Below, one piece after another: positions 1 through 9,450 of a DNA stretch of 64,000 nt. The DNA lies in the NCBI RefSeq assembly GCF_001522545.3, contig NC_031770.1, positions 17,772,751-17,836,750 of the forward strand. Direction: 5' to 3'. How positions within the stretch are numbered: position 1 is the stretch's first letter; every line of letters begins with the position of its first letter. This stretch comes from Parus major (taxonomy: Eukaryota > Chordata > Aves > Passeriformes > Paridae). The notes beneath the pieces are model-generated. The model made no database searches and had not been told where the DNA came from. It saw only the letters and a program-made list of their open reading frames with translations. Position numbers and translations under genes: made by a program.

Positions 1-780
1 GGAATGTTAATATTTCCCAGTGGATAATAATCCCAAATAGTAAATGTGAGGGAGAGGGGAGCTTTGTCTGCCTGCCTTGGTTGTTTCACAGTCTTTGAAG
101 GCCCCTGAGGGTGTGGAGGTGCCTCACAGGGGCTGGTGGGGGTCACCAGCAGGAACAGAGGTGTGTAGCCCCTGCCTCCCCTGCCCGTGTCGTGAGTGTG
201 ACCCAGGTCTGTAAATGATGTCAGAGTGGGGTGCTGACACCCTGAAATGTGGCTGCTGCTCTGCCAGAGGAATCCAAGGTTTCCCTTGTGGTTGGAACCA
301 GATAGAAATGTCCAGCCTGGCCATGGTCGGAGGGAAAACACAGAGAGGGGCTTCTGTGTTGGGTTTGTATTGTCTTCAGGCAATTCATTCCACAGCATGG
401 GGTCTGCAGTTGTGCTGCTGCTAAACCAGATTTCATGGGGCTATGGGTGGGAAAGGAAAATGGGAAAATGTCTGTGTCAGTGGTGAACAGCACTTGCAAG
501 GCTGCTGTGCCGTGCCTGGAGGATGCTGGCAGCGTATTTGTTCTGCCAAGACTATCTGGCAGCATAGGGGGGTACAAACAGACACCTATCTCTGAATCGG
601 GTCTTAATGTGAAGGCAAAATTCTCTTTACAGAAAATAATGGTGTATTCTCATGCTCATGAGAGATCTTAAAAAAACATACTGACTTACAGAGGCTCTGT
701 AAGAGTTTCAGGCTTTCTCAAACAAAAGTTCAGTCTCTTCAGCCTGCCAGACTTTGAGGGAAGTGAAGCTTCCCTTCTGG
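1..780. other. No gene recognised
   Basis: Unique-looking sequence without a recognisable repeat. Open frames on both strands are at most 118 codons, overlap one another and show no domain, signal peptide or splice structure. I see nothing that supports a gene. Confidence 0.6.
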
Positions 781-788
781 ATGACAGG

Positions 789-807
789 AAAGTTGAATTA
801 AATACCT
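789..807 (+). repeat. 19-bp direct repeat, copy 1
   Basis: This 19-mer, AAAGTTGAATTAAATACCT, recurs exactly at 4119-4137 on the same strand. The flanks differ at the very next base on each side. Copy 1 overlaps the left arm of the hairpin at 800-835 and copy 2 does not have that hairpin. It could be chance in AT-rich DNA or the remains of an old dispersed repeat. Confidence 0.6.
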
Positions 808-835
808 GCGTAGAACAAACTCTATGCAGGTATTT
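800..835. repeat. 15-bp inverted repeat (hairpin)
   Basis: Arms at 800-814 and 821-835 are complementary over 15 bp with a single G-T mismatch, around a 6-base loop (ACAAAC). The arm begins AAATACCTGC. Pairing stops abruptly on the outside. It is too short for a typical microRNA precursor. It may be a self-pairing remnant of a mobile element or a chance hairpin. Confidence 0.7.
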
Positions 836-1060
836 CTTTTCTTCCTTCCTAATGCTTGTCTGTTCCCCTCTGAGGGAGCACTCAGACTACAAGCACTCAG
901 CCATGTTTACAGGGAAAATCCTTCACTTGATACCCTGAAAGGGTAAGAGAAGGACTTAGGGGGGGTTTTGTGTTTGTAGTCCTGACAAGTGGACTGCTCA
1001 CTCGCTGTTGAGCTGAGCTGAGAGTTTGAGCTGGCCATTCCCTGTTGGATATCCCTGTGA

Positions 1061-1081
1061 GGATCCAGCCCAGCTGGATCC
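1061..1081. repeat. 8-bp perfect inverted repeat
   Basis: Arms GGATCCAG (1061-1068) and CTGGATCC (1074-1081) flank a 5-base spacer. Inverted repeats of this size occur by chance in a window this long, so no role is proposed. Confidence 0.4.
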
Positions 1082-1480
1082 CCTGGAAACTGTCAACTCC
1101 AAGCCAATACCAAGAGTAAACCACGGAGCCAGTGGTGCTGCTGTGGTTGTAGCAATGCTGTGCCCACGCTCTGAGGGATGTGAGCTCCTGAAGCACATCC
1201 TGCCACCAGCTGGGGCAGTGGTTACAGCGGGGGCTGATCTCCCTGACCTGGGGATCTCACCTTGCACCCATGTCACGCGAGGTTTTCTTGTTTCTGCTCC
1301 TCTTTCTGGGCAGGCAGGCACATATGTGCTAAAATGTGGTCTTAATTCTCCTTCTCAGCATTCCATCTGTACAACGAGGGCAGGGAATTTTATCTCAGGG
1401 CTCAGTTCTGCTTGCAGAAAACATGGATAGAAGAAGATGGGTTGAAAGCCCTTCAAGGGAAACTGTGACCTAAGGAGCAA

Positions 1481-1548
1481 ATCATGGAACCACAGAATGG
1501 TTTTGGGTTGAAAGGGGCATTAAAGATCATCTATTTCCACTCCTGCCT
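1481..1548 (-). mobile_element. CR1 LINE, 3'-end fragment
   Basis: The plus strand reads as the complement of the CR1 3' terminus: a degenerate ATCATGGAAC / CACAGAATGG start, then a stretch like the usual GGTTTGGGTTGGAAGGGACC, then TAAAGATCATCTA. The similarity fades after about 70 bases, so this is a severely 5'-truncated copy, as is usual for CR1. It contains no coding sequence. The many substitutions suggest an old insertion. The family was recognised from memory of avian CR1 tails. Confidence 0.8.
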
Positions 1549-3480
1549 CAGTGTACCTCTCTGGATTCACTCTGAAAGCACTTGATGATGTGCTGCATGT
1601 GGTACCAGGGTGGGAGTGCTGCTTGTTAGAGCAGGAGCATTCAGAGATGCAGCAAAGGGGTTTAAGTACTCACTAGGGATGATTGGAATTAAGGGAAAAT
1701 TGATGTTTAACACAGCCCAGAGGGAAAGGAAGCAGCACGAAGAATTTGGCTTCTCTGTGATAAAGGAGAACAAGCAGTAAAAGCTGGTAGAAATATGCAT
1801 AATACACTGTCAGAAAATCAGCCCAAAATGTGCTGGAAAGAGCAAAATGGTTCATAATCACAATAAGACCATTCTCCTGTGACAATCTGCTGTTTAAGGT
1901 CAAGTTAGAAGCAAGAAAATTTTGCCTCAAAGGGATTTTAATATTTTAGTAATTTAGAGATCTATATTATTTAGTTGGTAATTTACCTCTTTTACCTTAT
2001 AAAAGCATCAGATTTTTGCAGGACAGGTGTCAAGGACATTGGTTGCATTTCATGCAGATGATTCCACTGATGAGGTAAAAGGTATTATTTTAAATAACAT
2101 TTCAGTAACTTTTCTTTATTGAAATGAGAATTTCAGAATTTTGTGCCTTGTACATGCAGTTTTAGCTCTGCATGGACAATGCGAGGGTTGGCTCCTCAGA
2201 ATCATTTTGTAGAGGTTTGTAGCATATTCTGAAAACTGCTAGCAAAAAATTACAGACTTGTGATCACAGCATTTAAGCAATCCATTTTACTCAAAAGCAT
2301 CCTTGCAATTAGCAGTTTGAGTAATTTTTTAAGAATAAATCTACTTTAAAATGTCTTGTTTTCTTTTTAGTGCTTAGGGGCTGAAGTCCCCAAAGCTTCA
2401 AAGCTTCTGCAAAGTGAAACCCTCTCCAGTGTCTGATCTCAAAAGCCCTGTGAGTGCTGCCTGAAGCTGAAGTTCTCAAGGCCCTGGAAGCTTTGATTCT
2501 CTTTCCACACACCTGGTCCCTCTTGCTCCTCTCCCCAGGTTCTGTGTTCTATAAATGGAAATTCTGATGGAAGAATCTTTCCCCTTTCCCCTCCTTATTA
2601 TGTTTTGACCACTTGATTACCCTGTTCCAGGCAGGATGCAATATTTCTCAGAAAAGGTGGTCCTTTCTACTTCCTTATCAGCTCCACTATAACCCAGAAA
2701 ATACATCAGTGAAAGTTCAAATTCCAATCTAGTTATCAAAATCACAGTGTTGGAGATTTATTTATTACAAAATATATCTTCATCTCTGTATCCATGCTTT
2801 CAAAATTACTCACTAATGTTGGCAGTTTGAGCAAAAAATCTGTGTGTCTGTTTGAAAGTGGCTATTAATAAATCCAGATTTAAGCCTTACCTTGTTTAGT
2901 ACCAGCTTTTTATCACTTTCTTGTAGTCCCTGATTCCATGGATGGTGGTGAGCATCAGTCATGCTCATTGACCCACTTCAATCCACTGACAATGTATTTT
3001 TCCCACTGTTGGAAGTTCATCCTATTTATTTTGTACTTGCCTAGCTTTCTTTCTCCATCATCTTCTCCTTACCTGACCCTGAGGTTGAATGCCACAGAAA
3101 TAATCCTCCAGAAACACTTAGCCAGTCTGTTTTCTGTCCTCCTAATCACAGACTAGCTGGCTGATTGACTAATTTTATTTATATTATTTAGTTTTATTCA
3201 GTAAGCCTTTAAAGGATTTATTTTTTAATGCAAATAAGAGGATAATTATTTAATGTACTTACTTTATTAACATACTTCACAGCATTTTTTTACCTTAATT
3301 GTGTTAAGGTTTTTATATACTTACTGCATTACAGTCCTGATGGCAACGATGGGTTTTGAAATTCCAACTAATAACTTAAATTAACTTCTAATCAGAAAGA
3401 AGTAAACCTTATGCCTGAATTCTAAGCTACACTGACCTGACAAATTCAATTTCTGAAGCACCTTGTTCCTGTGATCTCCT
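1549..3480. other. No gene recognised; AT-rich unique sequence
   Basis: Mostly AT-rich, with no recognisable repeat. Frames are 85 codons or shorter. A polypyrimidine-AG (TTGTTTTCTTTTTAG, ending near 2370) resembles a splice acceptor, but no convincing exon follows it. Confidence 0.55.
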
Positions 3481-3490
3481 TCCTCCCTAG

Positions 3491-3598
3491 TGGACAGCAC
3501 TGGTTCAAATTCCTCCTCAAGAAACTGATTTGATGTTGAGTTTGAGTGTTAACTCTGGATCTCCTATCGAGTGTGTGGCCCAGCAGAAGGGTGACAAG
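3491..3598 (+). other. Candidate internal exon, 108 bp
   Basis: A pyrimidine-rich acceptor (CTCCTTCCTCCCTAG, ending at 3490) and a strong donor (AAG|GTAAGTCC, GT at 3599-3600) bound 108 bases. Only one of the three frames is open through it: 36 codons, phase 0 at both ends, starting Trp-Thr-Ala and ending Gly-Asp-Lys. Branch-point-like CTGAC and CCTGAC lie 50-55 bases upstream, although an AG at about 3457 intervenes. I do not recognise the peptide as any family. A frame this short is open by chance fairly often and pseudo-exons are common in introns, so it could be a real exon, a lncRNA exon or a decoy. Confidence 0.18.
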
Positions 3599-3732
3599 GT
3601 AAGTCCAGCTGTGTTGTCAAGTCACTTCTCAGATCCAGTCCAGCCAGGTAGTTTCCCAAAAGCTGAGAGGTACCTGTGGCATATGAAAAATGTGCCAGCA
3701 GTGAATGTATTTCAGCACCACTAAATCCCAGC

Positions 3733-3756
3733 TAGTCCTCTATTATTAGAGGACTA
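3733..3756. repeat. 10-bp perfect inverted repeat
   Basis: Arms TAGTCCTCTA (3733-3742) and TAGAGGACTA (3747-3756) are perfectly complementary around a TTAT spacer. It may form a small hairpin or cruciform. No flanking duplication shows that it moved as an element. Confidence 0.65.
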
Positions 3757-3781
3757 ATCCTTGCAGCCCTCTATTCAAATA

Positions 3782-3812
3782 TGCCTTTTCTTTTTTCTTT
3801 TTTTTTTTTTTA
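3782..3812. repeat. Poly-T tract
   Basis: A T-rich run interrupted by single C residues, ending at TAACG. It is low-complexity sequence with no recognisable SINE or processed pseudogene beside it. Confidence 0.7.
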
Positions 3813-6800
3813 ACGTGTAAGGAATTTAATGATTGGCACCTCAGTCTTCTCAGTTTCGATTTAAAGGCATTGCTGTTCTTGGTCTGTGTGCATGAGCAGG
3901 GAAACTGAGCTACTGCCAGCCTGAAGGAAGTTCTTTAGCAGTAACACTCTTGCAGTGATCCCTTGCAGTCTATGAGTATTCCATAAAAATAACAAACAAA
4001 TCTGCTGCCAGAATCTATAGAAGCCTTTTCATAAATCCTGGAGCAAACTGGGGCCATAGTAATTGCTGCCAGGCAGGGCTGAATAATGTTTCTTTGTAGC
4101 ATAAAATTTGGGGTAAGAAAAGTTGAATTAAATACCTTGAAAGAAGAAAATTTAAGACGTTTGAAGAGTAAGTGGCATTCTGGATAATAAGCAGAACCAC
4201 GATCCTCTCTCCACATCTGTCCCCTGTTGATAACCAAGGGGGGGACTTGGTTATGAGGACATAGGTTATGGCTGAGATTGCTCAAGAAATAACATTTTCT
4301 AACTGATAGGAACGAGTGGAAGTGGGCAGTTGTGGATGAAACTTTCCACCAGAGGAAATGATGGGTTGATAGAATGTTGCACAGAGTTTAAAAAGTGACT
4401 CGGAAACAGCCTTGGGTCTGGGACACCTGTACCTTGCCCAAAAATGTCTGCACCAGATACTGTGATAAAAGTTCCAGTTCCTTGTAATGTAATGGTGGGT
4501 TTTCCCAAGAGATCCTGACGTTCCTGCTGCTTTCCCTCTCAAAGGGGGGTGCTCAGTGAGGATTGAGCAGCACACTGCTTCCCACACATATGAAGTGCCA
4601 CTACGGAGTTACTGGAGTCTGTGTCACCATGTCCTCAGCCTGTTGTCCCCTGCCAGGTTAGCAGACACTCCTGACTTGAACCTTGGTGACAGAGTGGTGA
4701 GATGTGGCTGCTGCACTGCCTGTGCTCTCAGGGGACTGTGTTCCCCAGGCCTACAGACTGGCAGCCCCAAAGGCAGACAGGAATCCAGCCTTTCATTAGA
4801 AATGTGATACAAACTTGGAGTAAAGCTGAAATTAAGTGGGAATTAAAATGCTTAAAATGCTGGATGCACGTAAAACTAAATAGTCATTGAGTGGTGTGAG
4901 TTACAGTCTCATCATAAGCCCCTGTCTTATCTAATTAGATGTAACAGGATCAAAACACAACAATATTAAATTACAATAATTGCAGGAAAGTGTGAATCAT
5001 AGCACAGCTAAAGCTCATGAAACCTGGTGTAATTTTTCATGCATTCATTGCTGGAAGTGGCTAAAGCAGCAGATGTGGTGAAACACTCCTGACAGTGAGG
5101 GGTGGGTGACTTATGTGGGGCTGGGTTTGGGTTTTGATTATACACCAGAAAACAAGGAGCTGGCTACCTCAGGAGGATCGCCAAACTGACTTTCTCTTCC
5201 ATTTGCTCTTTTTCTGGCTGTAGCTGGGCAGAGCTGGAGCATTGTCACCATCCTTCAGGTTCTCATGATCCCAGGTCCACATCTTCCCCTGCTTGGTGGA
5301 GACCAAACAGGTAAATATGCAAGGTGAAGCTCCCCTGAGCTTGTACTGGATTTTCCTGGAGGGTTACAGCAGGGTATGAGCAGGATGAGGAGTCCTCACC
5401 TTCCTCTTCCCTTTTCCTTGGAGGGAGGAGATTCTGCTGTTTCCAGCTGGAATGCTGAGGGTGCTGCTGTGAACAGGACATGTCAGGACTGATGGTACAG
5501 GCACTTCCCACCCCTGGACGGGTGAGGCAGATCCTGGTCTGTGTGGAAGTCACTAAACCAAAATTTGGGTGGTGACTGCTGCCTGATGAAGAGGCAGGGA
5601 GAGCTTCTGACCAACACCAAGTCATGGGGCAGAAAGGTCAGGACATTATCTTTTAATTTTGATAATTGGTAGCAAAGCGTCCAGCTTGGTACCAAGGTTT
5701 CCAAAGTTGAGAACATTTAGATACTTTTTGGTGAATATTTCTGTTTTGGCTTGCTTTGATGGATGTATTGTTCAGTTCCTTCCTGCTGTCTGTGGTCCTA
5801 AAGTCTTGTAGGGCCTGACTAAGGAGGAACGAGACAGATTTTTGGTTGCTTTTTCATGACACGCTGGTGTACTTGTGGAATAATAATTTTGGACAAAGCA
5901 GATGTCAGCATTTGTCCTAGGAAATTATGTGCCTGTGTGTGAAAAATGCAGCATTCCTAGGAAAAGAGGAGTGAGAGAACCAGGAGTTGTAAAGGAGATC
6001 CACAAAGCCAGTAACCAGCATGGCAAGTTCATTGTGTCTGAGGGTAATGCCATTCCTGGGAAAGGTTTTAACAACTGATTACTTTTCTGCTTATGCAGAG
6101 ACTGTTTTTGGGTCCTGCCAATGGTTGATAAAAATACATCCATTGCTTCATGAAGCCAAAGCTTACCAAGTCCCTGAGTGGGACTGATGTGTGTTGGGAC
6201 ATGTGGGGCTTGGTCCACGTGTGTTCCTGCTGATCAAGAGAACCCTTTGTACACTCAGGCTGTCTTACTTCCTCAAAGACACTCTCTTTGCCCTTCTTCA
6301 GAAGGGCGCTCTCACAGCGGGTAAGGAGGCAGCTCTGAGAACTGGTGACTGAATTACTCAATGCCTCTGAAGTGCTTGTGGGTAGAGGGAAGGATGGAAA
6401 AGCGGAGGAGATAATGACTGTGCTGTCTTGGCAAGAGCAGGGAAGGCACAAGGATGCAGAGGAAGATTGACTTGTCTCTAGGATACATTAAGACACTACA
6501 TCCTGATCTGTAGAATGTTTGAGCTTCAACAACACAGAAATTAGGAGGATGATGTCCCTAATAGCAGCCACTGGCATGCTTTCATTTCATTATGACCATT
6601 AAAATGTGGCACATCAAGAAAGCCGTGCCCCTCCATCTGCCTGTGCGCAGACATCCAGTTAGACACAGCAGTTATTGATGAGCAAAGGCAATAAATGCCT
6701 GCAGGGGGATGTGTGTGGCTTCCTGTGTATTAGTAAATACTCTGCTGTTGTCTTACAGAAAATTAATGAAATCTGAGCAGTGGGAAATCAATGTTGTGTT

Positions 6801-7200
6801 TTGGCTGGCAAGCAGCAGTGTGTCGATTTTCCTCTCCTCCCCCCGCCCTCTGCAAATTATGAGGTGCCTGGATTAGTGACATAAGAATGAGTAAGGTTTT
6901 TCTGAGTTTGCTTACATAAAATCTAGTCCAAGTACATTTACTGAGGGGATACAGTTTTTCCTAGCATTAAATCATAGCCTGCTCTGGCAGTGATTCCCAA
7001 GCCTTTCCAGTAGGCAAAAACTCCCTTTCCTACCTACCACCAAGAAGGGCAGGCTCAGCCCCATTTACCCCCAGCCCTCATAATGAGTCCCAGGGGGAAA
7101 GTGTATGTATTTTATGGATGATAAGTAGATTCTGTGGAGACACAATCCTAATATTGCTCCAGGCATTTCTTATGAAAGTGCTGCTGCAACTAAATACAGA
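3813..7200. other. No gene recognised
   Basis: Unique sequence with frames up to 127 codons, none with a recognisable domain or convincing splice boundaries. The second copy of the 19-bp repeat lies here at 4119-4137. The stretch at 6600-6800 holds compact AT-rich motifs such as TTATTGATG and GGCAATAAATGCC, but I cannot say whether it is conserved. Confidence 0.55.
4119..4137 (+). repeat. 19-bp direct repeat, copy 2
   Basis: Exact second copy of the 19-mer at 789-807, same orientation, about 3.3 kb away. Neither flank is shared, so no larger duplicated unit is visible. Confidence 0.6.
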
Positions 7201-7225
7201 TGTCCTTTTTGGTTTTTTGTCGTAG

Positions 7226-7348
7226 TGTGAGAACGGCTCATCCGTGCGGTGTGAACAGGCCTCACCACGCAGTAAGAAGGGGACACAGGCCTGCTCCCCA
7301 GACTTTGTTAGTCCACCAGCTGCATCTGAACAGCCTCTTTTAAAATAG
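7226..7348 (+). other. Candidate terminal coding exon, 41 codons
   Basis: A T-rich acceptor (GGTTTTTTGTCGTAG, ending at 7225) is followed by an open frame in phase 0 that ends at a TAG (7346-7348). The first 46 bases carry four CpGs, unusual for the neighbourhood. The 40-residue peptide has two Cys near its start and a Ser/Pro/Ala-rich middle; I do not recognise it. A GTAAGA inside the frame (about 7272) could instead act as a donor and give a 46-bp internal exon. Weak candidate; chance is quite possible. Confidence 0.15.
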
Positions 7349-7799
7349 TTAAAGATTTTGACGTCCTTAGGTCCAAACAGACATTGTTATCTCAGATTTG
7401 CATAAAGGAGCCCTGTGTGTTTCATGCCAGTGAAGCTGTCAGCCAGGTCTCTGAGCCATCTGAGACCCCCTCTGGGGCAGGGCATGAAAAATCTAAAGGA
7501 AAGATTTCCTCTGACACAGAGGGAAGCTATTGCTTGTGGTCCCCTAGATGAAGAGGAAATAGCTAAGGCCAAGCTAAGGTTAGCTTGGCCATGTGCCATA
7601 TGTCCTATAACATGGAAAGATGCACCGCTGTTTTGGTATCTGCATGGCAGTGCCCCGTGTCCCCAGGCAGAACCTGCGCTCTGGCACAGCAGCAGGAGAA
7701 AATAGCGGGAGGGCTTGGGGTGCTGCCTCCATCCCCCAGCAAGGACAAACAGGTCTCAACTTCCCACCAAACAAGACAAGAGAGATATTAATTAACCCA

Positions 7800-8300
7800 G
7801 GAGGTTAATTTCATGAGGATGTGAAAAGCCCCTCACCCATCCTGGCCTCGAGCGCAGCTCTCTGCGGTGAGGCAGCCGCTGTCCCCCGGGAGAGGGAAGG
7901 ACAGGAGCTGTGGAGCACATAGGTAATACCCAGCACTTGAGCCTAACTGAACCTGCCAGGGGACGTCACACTGATGTGCAGGGACACATCCGAGGGAACA
8001 TTTATCTGGCAGCCTTGGTTTCGGCTTGTGGAGGCGCCTGTGAACGCCAAGTTCAGGTAGCTCAGCGCACGGCATTTCCCACGCATCCCGGAGAGGAGCT
8101 GGAGATGTGCTTGTGTGCGTCCCTGGCACCACAGCATTCCCTGCCTGTTTACAAACTGCGTGCTCTGTGATTTTGTGTACACTAATGCTTGGCAGCTTAC
8201 ATAAACAGGCTTGCTGCTGATGCACGAGCAGCAGCGGGCTCCAGCTCTCCTGACAGTGACTGCTCTGCTCACAGAAATAGAAGGCGTTTTTTGACTCCTT
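7800..8300. other. GC-richer block without a recognised gene
   Basis: Compared with its surroundings this stretch is richer in G+C and in CpG, for example around 7848-7890 and 8030-8100. It does not form a clear CpG island. Reading frames of up to 130 codons exist on both strands because stop codons are rarer in GC-rich DNA. No domain is visible. Confidence 0.4.
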
Positions 8301-9420
8301 CTGACTTTGAACACGGCACTGTGAGACAGTCTTTTATATTAAAAATAACACTTCCTTACACAGTCTCTTTTGGAGTGACTGTGTATCTCCACTTTCCTTC
8401 CTTGTTCTGTACTTAAATAAAGACTGATTAATTAATCAGGCTTTTCTCTGCAAAAATGATGAGGATCTCTGGCAAGCAATGTGATACTGCCTTCTTCATG
8501 CTGTCCATTGAATCTAGGGAAAGAAAACTACTTGCAAATCACTGTCAGTGGTGCAAGACAGTGCTGTAGGTTTTGAGCAGGGGAAATCATGCATAAAGTA
8601 CTAGATAAGGGCTTTATTTGAATGAATCTGATTTTTTAAAGGACTGGATAATTATGTGTTTGCCTCATCCAGCACAAATGGATCAAACTTTAGTCCTCTT
8701 TACACCTGTGCTCTGTGTAAGGCCAGCACAAAGTGTTAAAGCTGTCCGAAGCAACATGGAAATTTTCAACTGCAAAGCTGAATTTTACATTTTTATTTTA
8801 CAAGGATTGTGCACCATTTCATTTTTGTTTATGACTTGGGGAGGGTCCCTTTTTCTTGGTTCATTTTACTTGGTTGTGGGGTTTTTGACCTCCATACCAA
8901 CAGGACTTTTTGTTGGAAGCTTTTGGAGCTCACTCCTGCAGAAAGCTCTGCCTAGGAAGATAGAGGAAGGATTGTTTGATAGATCAGTAATAAATTAGAT
9001 CTTCTTATCAGTGTGACTTATCTAATAAGAGCCCAGTTTGGTGTCAGGAAGTGTGTGCTATGTTCTCATTTCTGTACTGACGTAGTAGCCAGCCTTGCTA
9101 ATCATTTTGTCTCCTCCTGCCTCTTCTTTCTTAGTTGTAAATTGAGTCTGATGATGCTTTCCTCCCTTCATAATGTGCTTTAAAATCCACAGAAGGAGAT
9201 TGCTGTGGATGATCAAAGGGGAGCCTGATTGCACTGTTCAGTACATCAGAAATGGGGTTTATTACATGAGTTCTACTACTGGAAAGCTTGAATTTACATT
9301 TACAGTGGTATGAGTCTGACTGAAAGCTCAGTGACGTCAATGCAGGGCTTTGCATTGGTTCCAAAGGACATTAAATGAAGCTTCATATAAAAATGCATGC
9401 TTCATCCTTTTTGCTGACTG

Positions 9421-9450
9421 CCCTATTTTCCATTTGTAAAATGGGACTTA
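9421..9450 (+). mobile_element. Possible CORE-SINE/MIR-like scrap
   Basis: CCATTTGTAAAATGGGAC and the bases before it resemble the conserved segment of MIR-type SINEs (TTTCCCATCTGTAAAATGGG). Only about 25 bases match, so this is a weak call that could be chance. Confidence 0.3.

Noticed and set aside
800..835. MicroRNA precursor
   Set aside because: Only 36 bases in total with a 15-bp stem, well short of a normal precursor, and the flanks do not extend the pairing.
3502..3512. tRNA B-box-like GGTTCAAATTC
   Set aside because: No A-box at the right distance and no cloverleaf pairing around it; it also lies within the exon candidate.
8618..8998. 126-codon plus-strand frame with two or three hydrophobic segments, like a small membrane protein
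   Set aside because: The hydrophobicity follows from T-rich DNA, the start context is poor, and no promoter, splice or family evidence supports it.
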